A stretch of 26,025 nucleotides of DNA from positions 1 to 26,025 of the forward strand of contig JBBBWG010029433.1 of NCBI GenBank assembly GCA_037176905.1, written 5' to 3'. This document shows, piece by piece, positions 11,332 through 20,575 of the stretch. The notes beneath the pieces are model-generated. The model had not been told where the DNA came from. It did not search any database and was given only the letters and a program-made list of their open reading frames with translations. The translations under genes and the position numbers were made by a program. Every line of letters starts with the position of its first letter. Position 1 is the first letter of the stretch. Source of the DNA: Azolla pinnata (lineage: Eukaryota > Streptophyta > Polypodiopsida > Salviniales > Salviniaceae).

Positions 11332-11402
11332 ACAGTGTAATAGGGTTTGTTCAGGAATCAACAAAGAGGTAGGGTTTCAGTCAACAAACCCTATTACACT
11401 GT
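11332..11402. repeat. Perfect 20-bp inverted repeat carrying a telo-box
   Basis: The left arm ACAGTGTAATAGGGTTTGTT (11332-11351) is exactly complementary to the right arm at 11383-11402, with a 31-nt loop. The arms include AGGGTTTG/CAAACCCT. It resembles the hairpins at 9.9-10.2 kb and could fold in the RNA of the leader intron. Confidence 0.85.
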
Positions 11403-12116
11403 TCAGTATGGAATGGGGGAATAGCCTCTTTTTCTTCGGAAATTTCACGTTTGAATATGAGGATTTCAATATTGGTCAGAAAGAGCCATAGGAAATTAGA
11501 GATGATCCAATTCAGTGAAAGAATTCTTTACATTTTCCTCTGATGAAAAAGGGGGGGGCATGATAAGGGACTAAATGCAATTGCTACAATCCTCTCTGCT
11601 TTGTCCAATAGAAATGAGACATACAAGCTTGTGCAGAACCAGAATATTCCACATCTCTGCTTTATAGTAATGGAACTCAGGTACATGGATGGTCCAAGTT
11701 CTAGTTGGAATATTCACTCTATTTCTCTCGAGAGCTCAATGATTATGACTGGTGTGTGAAATGTGGGCTTCAGAACGAGTCTTTCGAGGATAAAGTACAT
11801 GCATTTGAGTGGCTCTATACAGTAGCTAGTACGAAGTGGTGATAGGAGAAGGTGAAACATAGTATTGCTAAAGGCAATGATAATATCATTCTCAGATTTT
11901 TCATTCCTCGTGCACAAGGTAATGAAAAGCCAAGACGAACGGTATAATTGATGAACCAGAACTTTTTAACAAAACATGTGATTTTAGTTCCTGGAGCTAT
12001 ATAGAAGGGACTCCTTGTAAGCATGTGCTCACTCCAATTCATCTTCTTTTATACTTTAGGAAACAGTGTTCAGTTTAGAGAAGTACTTATTTTTTTGTTA
12101 AAACTCTTCCATAGTT

Positions 12117-12270
12117 TAGGGTTTTTATCCTTATGCATTTCATGATTCAGGTAGGCATATAGAAGTTGATTTGCTGTTAGCCTCTTTCTGGGTTCAGGGT
12201 TTTAGCCTTATTCATCTCACAATTCAGATAGCTGTATAGAAGTTGGTTTGCTGTCAACATCTTTCAGGCT
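12117..12270 (+). repeat. Imperfect tandem duplication, about 77 bp, ending at the acceptor before the C2 CDS
   Basis: The block TAGGGTTTTTATCC...ATAGAAGTTGATTTGCTGTTAGCCTCTTTCTGG (from 12117) is repeated from about 12197 as CAGGGTTTTAGCC...ATAGAAGTTGGTTTGCTGTCAACATCTTTCAGG. Only the second copy ends in a proper CAG acceptor; the first reads CTGG at that place, followed closely by GTTCAGG. The two copies are clearly diverged, so the duplication is not fresh. Confidence 0.8.
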
Positions 12271-12302
12271 TTAGAGTCTGTAATATATTTACACCATCCC
12301 TC

Positions 12303-13802
12303 ATGGCTAATTATATGCCTGTCTTTGTGCCCCACCATGAATCTAGCTCTAATGGTTCAATTCCTAACCCTGTACTCCTGGAACAACAAAGCACCCTTAT
12401 TGGCAATGCTCTTTATGAGCAAGCTGTAGATATGTCTGGAACCCTTGAGGTGACGATTCATCGTGCCAGAGACATTCATAACATTTGTATCTACGGGAAT
12501 CAAGATGTTTATGCCAAGTTTCTAATACCCCAAATCAAGAGTCAGGATGCTGTCTATTCCACAGCAGCTGTGAAATCGGGAGGACAAAATCCCATCTTCA
12601 ACCAAACTCTTGAAATTCCGATTTTGGGAGGATGGGATGCAAACCTCAGATGTGAGCTATGGATGATGAGCTGCGCCAGAAACTATCTAGAAGACCAACT
12701 TCTTGGCTTTGTCCTAATCCCCCTTAAAAGCTTGTGTGGAAAGGAAGGGAAATGGACTCAGGAGTATTGTCTCACTTCCACCGACCTCTTCCATACTCCT
12801 GCAGGGATGGTGCAACTCTCATTGTCATACAATGACCACTCCAACACTGACTTTAATAACATACACCATGAAACTGATAAAATGCTCTTGCAGGAAGGCC
12901 CTTCGTCCCTGCCTCAATCTGGTGTAGATGCTGATGAAGTTGAAAGATTAGAGTTTCAGCGAGAAAATTTAGGCAAGATTGAGTTTGTGGATCTGGACGC
13001 TGCTTCGGAAGACCAACATTTGATGTTGATGTATTACAAAATGGTGGAGAGAGAAGGATATAAGGAATCAACGGCTAATTTACCAGGAGATGAGCTTGGA
13101 CAATATAATCCTAGGCTGGACAATTGTAAGGCTAGAAATGGCAAAATCAATGTAGGATACAATGATAAAGCTATACCTAGAGCTGCTGAAATTGGGAACG
13201 TAGAGGATGGAATGGTATGGAGCCCAAGTGAAAGGAAATGCACGGGTTCAAACGGCCATGTGCCAAAGGAAAAGATGTGCTCATTGCCTGATTCTGAGTC
13301 ATATGAGATCACCCTTTCACCTGGTGATAGTATTACTGTAGCCATGGAGCATGTTCAGCCTTCTCCATCAACCACAGAGATTGTATTTAATTCGTCCTTA
13401 TCAATGGAAACCCAACATACAGCTAGTTCATCCACCTCTTGTTGCATCGGTGATGGCAATGGGTCTTTAGTAGTAGCCTTCGAGGTACAAGAGAAGAATG
13501 AGGATGTTGAAATATCTACTCCCAAAGGCTTGACTGAGTCCTCGCCATTTACAGCCACGACACCTCTGGTGAGCATTTCCTTGGAACCAGAGGTTTCCAT
13601 CAATCAAGAACATTTTGTGGATTTGTATTTGAAAAGCATGCAGCAATTCACAGAGAAACTTGCAGATATGAAGTTCTCGTTTGATGTGGATGCTCAAGAA
13701 GCTTCGGATCCATTACAAGAGGTGTCAACAATGGAAAAGGAGGTGTCCGGAGGCAAAAAAGAAGCTTCTAAATTATACTATGGCAGTCGAGCGTTCTTTT
13801 AA
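12303..13802 (+). CDS. C2-domain (CaLB-type) plant protein, 499 residues
   Basis: A single uninterrupted coding exon ends with TAA at 13800-13802. The N-terminal half holds a C2 domain at about residues 45-180: GTLEVTIHRARDIHNICIYG, then QDVYAKF, GGQNPIFNQTLEI, CELWMMSCARNYLEDQLLGF, and STDLFHTPAGMVQLSLSYN. This matches the plant family of single-C2 proteins that end in a conserved YGSRAFF, also present here (493-499). The DLYLKSMQQFTEKLADMKF block just before the end is another family hallmark. The middle (about 200-440) is low in pattern and acidic. The first Ca2+ loop has few Asp residues (NICIYGNQD instead of a typical DxxGxSDPY), so binding may be Ca2+-independent. The biological role of this family is poorly known; lipid or membrane association is inferred. 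The ATG at 12303 is the first in frame after the acceptor at 12267. Confidence 0.88.
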   Translation: MANYMPVFVPHHESSSNGSIPNPVLLEQQSTLIGNALYEQAVDMSGTLEVTIHRARDIHNICIYGNQDVYAKFLIPQIKSQDAVYSTAAVKSGGQNPIFNQTLEIPILGGWDANLRCELWMMSCARNYLEDQLLGFVLIPLKSLCGKEGKWTQEYCLTSTDLFHTPAGMVQLSLSYNDHSNTDFNNIHHETDKMLLQEGPSSLPQSGVDADEVERLEFQRENLGKIEFVDLDAASEDQHLMLMYYKMVEREGYKESTANLPGDELGQYNPRLDNCKARNGKINVGYNDKAIPRAAEIGNVEDGMVWSPSERKCTGSNGHVPKEKMCSLPDSESYEITLSPGDSITVAMEHVQPSPSTTEIVFNSSLSMETQHTASSSTSCCIGDGNGSLVVAFEVQEKNEDVEISTPKGLTESSPFTATTPLVSISLEPEVSINQEHFVDLYLKSMQQFTEKLADMKFSFDVDAQEASDPLQEVSTMEKEVSGGKKEASKLYYGSRAFF

Positions 13803-14627
13803 GCCTCATCTCTCTGTATAAATGCTTGAAGTATCTTTGCAAAATACGCTTTGCTTTTCTGTTTATTGTAAGTCTTTTTCTGTTTTTCCATTTGTTTGTG
13901 TTGTAACAAAAACAGGGGATAAACTGATCTGTGCAGTTTATCTCTATACAGGATAATAATGTTTCCATTTTGTAAATTAGATCTGATCAAGAATACTTTG
14001 GAGATAGTTTGCCACAACTGCTTTTTTTTTTACTATCTATGGAGTTTTCCTCTTGCATGTGTGGTGCGATGGTGTTTGAGGCATTCTCAAAGCTTGCATG
14101 TATTCCTGGAGTATTAAGGAAATGTCTCATTATGGTGATTGACAATGGTCTTTTGTTTAAAATGAATTTGGCTAGTATTCAACTATATTGTGGTTAGCTT
14201 TCGTGCTCTAAGTACTTTAATTGCAGCAATGGCTAGGTTTGGATGCTTACATCATTAAAAGCTTGAATAGTAGCAGATTACGAAATTGCTTCAGAGAATC
14301 TATATATGGGGGTTGTGAAGTAAAACATGATGTTAGTAGAAAAGAATAATTAAAATCACAATGAGTGAAAATCAGAGTGTGAAAATGCAGAGAGGCATCG
14401 ACTGAAAGATTTCAGATTAAGATGTGAAGTTGCTCTAATGGTTGGGAATTAGCACTCAAATGGGGCAAAGTTGATATTTCCAACCACAGGCCAACTTTGT
14501 TTAAGATCTCTTTTCTATATTGAAAACTTTATTAACATCTATGAAGTCTTTCTTATTTGTTTTGAAACTAATCAAATTGATGTGGGAACTTGATGCCATT
14601 TGTTTGAAGTCCAGATCGGTTCTCCCA
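13803..14627. other. 3' UTR of the C2 gene and intergenic DNA
   Basis: The T-rich stretch after the stop and the AATAATAATG at about 13953 suit a 3' UTR and poly(A) region. I see no further gene up to the scaffold gap. Frames of about 60 codons at 14009-14197 lack any motif. Confidence 0.5.
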
Positions 14628-14881
14628 TCAAATCTACATCTTTCCCCTCAGTAATTTTGGCTGGCCTCGGAGTGGATCGACATCCCAATTCCAGTTTGCA
14701 CTACNNNNNNNNNNNNNNNNNNNNNNNNNNNNNNNNNNNNNNNNNNNNNNNNNNNNNNNNNNNNNNNNNNNNNNNNNNNNNNNNNNNNNNNNNNNNNNNN
14801 NNNNTCAAATCTACATCTTTCCCCTCAGTAATTTTGGCTGGCCTCGGAGTGGATCGACATCCCAATTCCAGTTTGCACTAC
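14628..14881. other. Scaffold gap (100 N) flanked by an identical 77-bp sequence
   Basis: Positions 14705-14804 are exactly 100 N, the usual placeholder for a gap of unknown size. The 77 bp before it (14628-14704) and after it (14805-14881) are base-for-base identical, starting TCAAATCTACATCTTTCCCC and ending TTTGCACTAC. This is what remains when two overlapping contigs are scaffolded without merging. A frame that reads across the gap (14600-14974) is therefore not a real gene. Confidence 0.95.
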
Positions 14882-16395
14882 TCCGAATTCTTTCAGGGGT
14901 TTCTAAAATATAGAGTAGTTGTGAACGATGCTGTTTTACTGTTTGGATTAGCATGTCCTTCCAAGAGAAAATGAGTGAAAATCAGAGTCCTGGGTGTTTC
15001 CAAGAGAAAATACTGTGTGTTGCTTCAGCAAAAGTTTGGAAACCATGTATTTGCTTATTCGAATTGTTGGGAAATTGCTTCGCAGGGAAGAGAAGATCAC
15101 ACCAAAAGCTACAAAACTGGTTCTACGAAACTTGTAGAAAACTCCAATCTGAAGTAAGGCTTTTCTATATACATCATATTGCTGTTGTGATTGTGTTCCT
15201 TGATCTAAGAGTACCTGAGCTAGGAGTGCAAAAATATACAACAAAAACATGAGACAAATCTGGGATTTCATAGGCTGTAATGTTCCAGTTGCTCATGAGA
15301 GTCCCAAGTAAGCTTATTATGTATCTAATACTTGGAGATGTAAGCTTATCATCTATCTAATACTTGGAGATGTAGTGCATCATATGGTTTGATCTTCTTC
15401 TTCCTGGAAAAGGCTTATAATTACTTGATTGTCAGGAGAGATGACAAGGGTCTAGTGTTGTATTCTCTACAAACCTTGGAGAGACAAGCCGTCGACAAAT
15501 CCAGGTCTGGCCTTGGACTAGTCACAAAGTTAAAAATAACTTTGATCTCTCTTAGTATCTTGCCTTTAACTACTACTACACTTTTGTCTTTCTCCTGTTT
15601 GCGGCAAATTGTTCCGTCTTTTCTAAGGGTTTATCATCATCATCGGCCCCACTAACAACCTAGGCCAAAGAGTGATCGATCGCCTTATGAGAAGCCGCAC
15701 GTGAAAAACTGTTCGGGAATCGTTATGAAAACTCCGGAACCTGAAGATCTGATGGATGGCCTCCCACAATTAGTGAGCAAAACTTGTTGCTATTCTGTAT
15801 CCCAAGTGTCGTAATATTCGGTGTTGATGCCCTGAGTGACTTGCTCCGTTTCAGGCCTTTGGGCCTCCAACAACATCAACAACGTACGCGTGTAGCTCCG
15901 CAGTCTCAGTGAATGTGATGATCCATTTTGTTTTTCTAGACTTTAAGAAGGATATGCTGAAGCATTTTGTTTGTGCATGCTTCTTGTGCAATTGCCAGTT
16001 TGCTCGATCCCATCCTTGGATTACCCTAGAATGTATCCTATTGTCCCATACTGTCTTCAAGCAGACGCATTTCATGAGCCATGCCACTGCCCAAATCGGT
16101 GTAACGAATGGTTCCTTTTGGCGAGTAAGATTGGGGCTGTAGTTTAGCAGCGGCTTGGCGGCTTGAACTGAATAAAAGGCCCGATTCGGGAGTCATGTCA
16201 AGACAGATCTGGGAGGGCGCTCGCACTCTGTTTTTTCGGCATCCCATTCACAATAGCTACCATCAACCTGTGATCATTATTGCCAATGAGATCTTGTACC
16301 AATAAAAAGGATAGCACATGACATACACACGCACATACATACATTCATAGGTTCATGGATATGTAGTATTGCTGCAAATTTGTATGATCATCTTC
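14882..16395. other. Intergenic DNA, no recognisable gene
   Basis: There are some frames of 60-110 codons (for example 14975-15157 and 15389-15655) next to splice-like GT and AG, so an unknown exon cannot be excluded. None shows a motif or family that I recognise. A 32-bp tandem duplication (15309-15340 and 15341-15372, unit TAAGCTTATYATSTATCTAA...) lies in this stretch. Confidence 0.45.
15309..15372. repeat. 32-bp tandem duplication
   Basis: Two units of 32 bp stand head to tail: TAAGCTTATTATGTATCTAA plus TACTTGGAGATG, then the same with two changes. They lie in intergenic DNA. Confidence 0.9.
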
Positions 16396-16968
16396 AAACC
16401 ATACATCTTCAGAGTTCTCGAACTTTGTAGCTTCGAAAATGAAGAAACTTCTCGAGAGATACATGTTTTCTTGGGGTCTTAGAGTTCTCAGACTATATAG
16501 CTTCTAAAATGAATGCATGATCATGCTCCTTCATGCATGCATGCATGCATATAAGCAAACCATACATATTAAGCGTTCATAGACTCTGTAGCTTCGAAAA
16601 TGAAGAAACTTGTGGAGATATATATGTTTTCTTGGGGTCTTACAGTTCTTAGACCCTGTAACCTCTGAAATGAATGCATGATCATGCTCCTTTATGCATG
16701 TATGCATGCATATAAGCAAGCCATACATATTCAGAATTCTCATGCATGCATGCATATAAGCAAACCATACATATTTAGAGTTCTCAGACACTTTGTAGCT
16801 TCTAAAATGAAGAAACTTATGGAGATATATATGTTTTCTTCGACCCTGTAACTTCTGAAATGAATGCATGATCATGCTCCTTCATGCATGCATGAATTCA
16901 TGCATACAAGCAAACCATACAAACGGAAGAAAGTTCTGGAGATATATATATGTTTTCTTGGGGTATCA
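16396..16968. repeat. 161-bp tandem repeat array rich in CATGCATG
   Basis: Unit starts (AAACCATACAT or AAGCCATACAT) lie at 16396, 16557, 16718, 16762 and 16912. The first two periods are exactly 161 bp; the copy at 16718 is cut to 44 bp, the next is about 150 bp and the last is partial. The unit contains GTAGCTTCGAAAATGAAGAA, GGAGATATATATGTTTTCTT, GATCATGCTCC and runs of CATGCATGCATG. The array yields overlapping frames on both strands that are not genes. Confidence 0.92.
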
Positions 16969-16984
16969 TGACATGCATGCATGT

Positions 16985-17325
16985 GCATCACATGCAAGAC
17001 ATACATACACATTCATACATATGAATGTCTCGCATCACATGCAAGACATACATAGACATTCATACACATACATAGATGTGTATGAATGTGTATGAATGTC
17101 TCGCATCACATGCAAGACATACATACACATTCATGCATACACATTCATACACATACATAGATGTGTATGAATGTGTATGTATGTCTCGCATCACATGCAA
17201 GGCATACATACACATTCATACATACACATTCATACACATACATAGATGTGTATGAATGTGTATGCATGTCTTGCATCACATGCAAGGCATACATACACAT
17301 TCATACATTCATACACATTCATGAT
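16985..17325. repeat. Tandem array of 71-85-bp units with 19-bp palindromes, next to the chorismate synthase 5' end
   Basis: Units begin GCATCACATGCAAGRCATAC at 16985 (47 bp, short), 17032 (71 bp), 17103 (85 bp), 17188 (85 bp) and 17273 (partial). The three middle units each hold the perfect inverted repeat CATACACATTCATACACAT - ACATAG - ATGTGTATGAATGTGTATG, a 19-bp stem with a 6-nt loop. The array stops about 200 bp before the chorismate synthase ATG. Confidence 0.93.
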
Positions 17326-17522
17326 GCATGAGGCCTCGTGTGTGGAGCGAGGAACGGTCTCCCTTGGCAGCGAGAAAGCAGGAGCTGCACGTGTTCTCTG
17401 CTCTAACCTCCGACGACCCATCTCTGCATTCTCCCTCGCGGCTCTTGGGTCTCGCTTACAATCTCTGCTTACCCATCATCTCTCGCTTCTCCATCGCTGC
17501 CTGCCTTCCTTCTTCTTCCATC
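17326..17522 (+). promoter_or_regulatory. 5' leader region of chorismate synthase
   Basis: Between the palindromic repeats and the ATG at 17523 the DNA turns GC-richer and CT-rich (TCTCTCGCTTCTCC, CTTCTTCTTCC), typical of plant leaders. It stays open in the coding frame from an ATG at 17328, which would add 65 residues if translation began there. I treat it as leader because a plastid transit peptide of normal length starts at 17523. Confidence 0.5.
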
Positions 17523-20500
17523 ATGAACCTCGGCTTGGGCAGAGTTGCTGACAAATCTGGCCCCTTGGATGGCTCTGGCCTCCGATCTGGACTCTCCGAC
17601 CTCAGAAAGCTCCTTGCCGTTCATCACCTCGCGCCTCATCCTTCTCGCTATAGCGGCAGGAGCCGTCGGCTAGGTTCGTCGTTCGCTGCCCCATTTCTTC
17701 TTTTTTCTGTTGTGCATTGTGGTGCTAATCGTGAGAGTTTTAAGAGGGCTGTCACGTTCTTCAACTCCAGAATCCAAATCACGTTAGTGCGTCTGCTGCA
17801 GCTCAAAATTTTAGAGGGTTAATCGAACTGCCTCAGCTTTAAGTAACGAGCTCACTGTATAGTCTTTCAGCTGAATTTAGAGGGTTGGAGCTACGGATCA
17901 CGTTCTGTTTACTGCGACTTTGGATATGTATAGAGTCTAGTCGTTTGAATCCTATTTTGATGATTTAAGTTGTTGGTGTTGCTATTCTCCATATCTGTTT
18001 GTTGGCTGATATATCAACGCTGGGGACTTCTCATTTAATTTCCTGAATTTAGCTCAAATATTTGTTATTTCAACCGTTTCTTTAAATTCGAGCTTTGGAT
18101 GCGAGGTCTAGGCTAGGCCTCTGATATCTTTAACTTTCGTTATCTGATTGACCGAGTGGATGTATATATACATGCGCATATGTGTATCTATATGCTCAAT
18201 TTTCTCTATGAGATGACCAACGAGACTCATAATATGTTGCAAAATGATATTTTTGCCTCATCTATGGTAAAAATGGACACGCACATGAGATGACTAGAAT
18301 ATGTTTTGTATGGCTACGAAAGCTACTTAGATGAGTGCAAATATTACCCAAAAGGAAAGAAAAAAGATATATTACCGTCTTCTTAGGCCAATATGGACCA
18401 TGAGGCAAAACGTAGAATACTGTTTGTGTATCCACTCATCTATGAGAGTGTAATATAATTACAAATACAATCGTCTAAATTTGCTCATATAGGGAAAATA
18501 TCATGTTGATAAGGTCTAGAAAGAATAGGAAGAAAATGATAAGTAAACATAATATATAATGGAACTATCTAAAAGAGAAGCGGGAGGACAAGTGGGGTGG
18601 ACAATGACATAATTGTGTTGTTTGATTGTAGTCAAACCACAGCTCTTAGGCAAGGCAATTCATGCTACCCAATGTTTTGAATATCTACTTCATGATATTG
18701 AGAAGCTTGAAAACCAAGCATTTATGGTCGTGTTTTAGCTCTTTGATTCTCCGCTTCCACATTTGATAAGCCTAATGTAATGTTTGTGAAAGTAGTGCTT
18801 GAGATTTGTTGTGCCACTAGAGTGCCTAAGAAAAAGAGACTATGTAAGTTATGTTAATTAGAGGTACAATGTGAGGAACATTTTACATGTTGATGCCTAG
18901 CCTATATTGATATTAGGGAAAAATATGGAGATCTCTTTGGACCAACCCCTTCTTTATCACGCATAATAAACTCCACAAACCATAAAAAAACTTGCGAAAA
19001 TACATCCTTGAACTTAAAAAACATAGAGTGAGTTTGTTAAAGGATCTCATTGTCTCTGATGCTAAACTTATGAAACCTCTTACACTTTCTTTTTCAAGGA
19101 CCAGGAGTATGGTGAGATGAAACTTGGAGTTAGCCGATAGTAACTTTCAATTCATGTGACATTAAAAACATCAACCCTAAAACCCAATTCTGAAAATTGA
19201 ATAAAGTACTATTTATAATAAGACATTTTAGATAAAAGAGGTGCTAGTGCGTGTATCCATTTATGTTGAGTATATATGTCCCAAGGTTCTTGTCGAATCA
19301 CCCTATTTTGTTCTCGATGAGTTATTAAACCTGTGTATTTATTATGATTATATTTGAGAGGGGGCACCATAGCAATCTCATGAGGTGAAACTTGGATTTA
19401 GCCGATAGCAACTTTCAATTCATGTGACATAAAAACATCAAGATATCTTTGGCGCTCCCTAAAACCCAATTCTGAGAATTGAATAAATTACTATTTATAA
19501 TAAGGCTTTTTAGATAAAAGAGGTGCTAGTGGGTGTATCCATTTATGTTGAGTATATATGTCCCAAGGTTCTTGTCAGATCACCCTATTTTGTTCTCGAT
19601 GAGATATTAAACCTGTGTATTTATTATGATTGTATTTGAGCGGGGGCACCATATATACTCTCTCTGTTGTGCCCATCTATGCATATGTTATAGCCATGAG
19701 AGAATTCTTCAGAGAGAAATTTTGTCTAATCTTATGGCATTGGGTGCTCGTGCAGAGGTTTATGCTGGTGTTGGTAACACGTTTGGAAACTTATTCCGGG
19801 TAACAACATTTGGTGAGTCTCATGGTGGTGGTGTTGGATGTGTCATTGATGGGGTTCCACCAAGGCTACCCCTTACTGAAGCCGATATGCAATACGAACT
19901 TGATAGAAGGTTTTGTGTCCTTCTTGCTCGATGCTAATTTAAAAAAACACAATTAAATTCTCAGAAAAGTTTTCTGGCTGACAAGGTTTGCGCAAAATAT
20001 AATAGTCTTTCTGGCTCATCATGGCATCTGATATTCAATCAAAGATTATGTTGAGAAATATGCTGATGATCCTTTGCAATTGCTTGTATGTAGTATCTCA
20101 GACCGTTCCCTCATCTGGTAGTGATAGGGACTAATACTAAATGTTAGAGACAGAGCATGTCAAACTTTTATGTTAATATGGATTTCTTGTAGGTCACGGG
20201 AATATTTAAGCGAATGAAGCATGAATGCATATAGAGTTCAGAATAAAACGCCAAACGTCCATGTGAAAATTGTCAGTCTTACCAGTAAGAGGAACAAGGA
20301 GAACTTGTATTGTGATCTATGATGAGGTGAAAATGGCATCATTGACAACAGTTCGAACACAATCTCACAGGATTTATAATCTTGTCAAAGAATAAGAATG
20401 TAGAAGAAGAAGAAGATAGAAATTTTCATGAACATAATCCCTTTTCGTGGTGTTATAGCTTGGAAATTGTCCCCTTGATCCAAGGTTTGTGCACAGAAAT

Positions 20501-20541
20501 TGCAGAAATGGAATCAACGCATGAGTTGACTGTTTAAATCC

Positions 20542-20575
<34 letters not shown>

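Larger units (their letters stand above)
10157..12302 (+). other. Probable 5' UTR exon and leader intron of the C2-domain gene
   Basis: A strong donor CAG|GTAAGC lies at 10317/10318 and an acceptor TTTCAG ends at 12267, 35 bp before the chosen start ATG at 12303. An intron of about 1.95 kb in the leader is a common plant arrangement and would link the telo-box region to this gene. The transcription start cannot be placed. The intron contains only short frames and two local repeat structures (11231-11322 and 11332-11402). Confidence 0.45.

Noticed and set aside
14600..14974. 124-codon frame across the N gap with a repeated peptide
   Set aside because: It depends on 100 undefined bases and on the duplicated contig edge; the peptide repeat is the 77-bp artefact translated twice.
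15389..15655. Possible exon (KAYNYLIVRRDDKG...) bordered by AAG and a GT
   Set aside because: No family recognised, no partner exons in phase nearby; left as unproven.
16531..16875. 114-codon minus-strand frame with repeated peptides
   Set aside because: It is the 161-bp tandem repeat read in an open frame; composition is that of the repeat and there is no start context or family.
17328..17522. 65-residue N-terminal extension of chorismate synthase from the ATG at 17328
   Set aside because: The start lies at the edge of the repeat array, the added peptide is not transit-peptide-like in family terms, and 17523 gives the usual precursor length.
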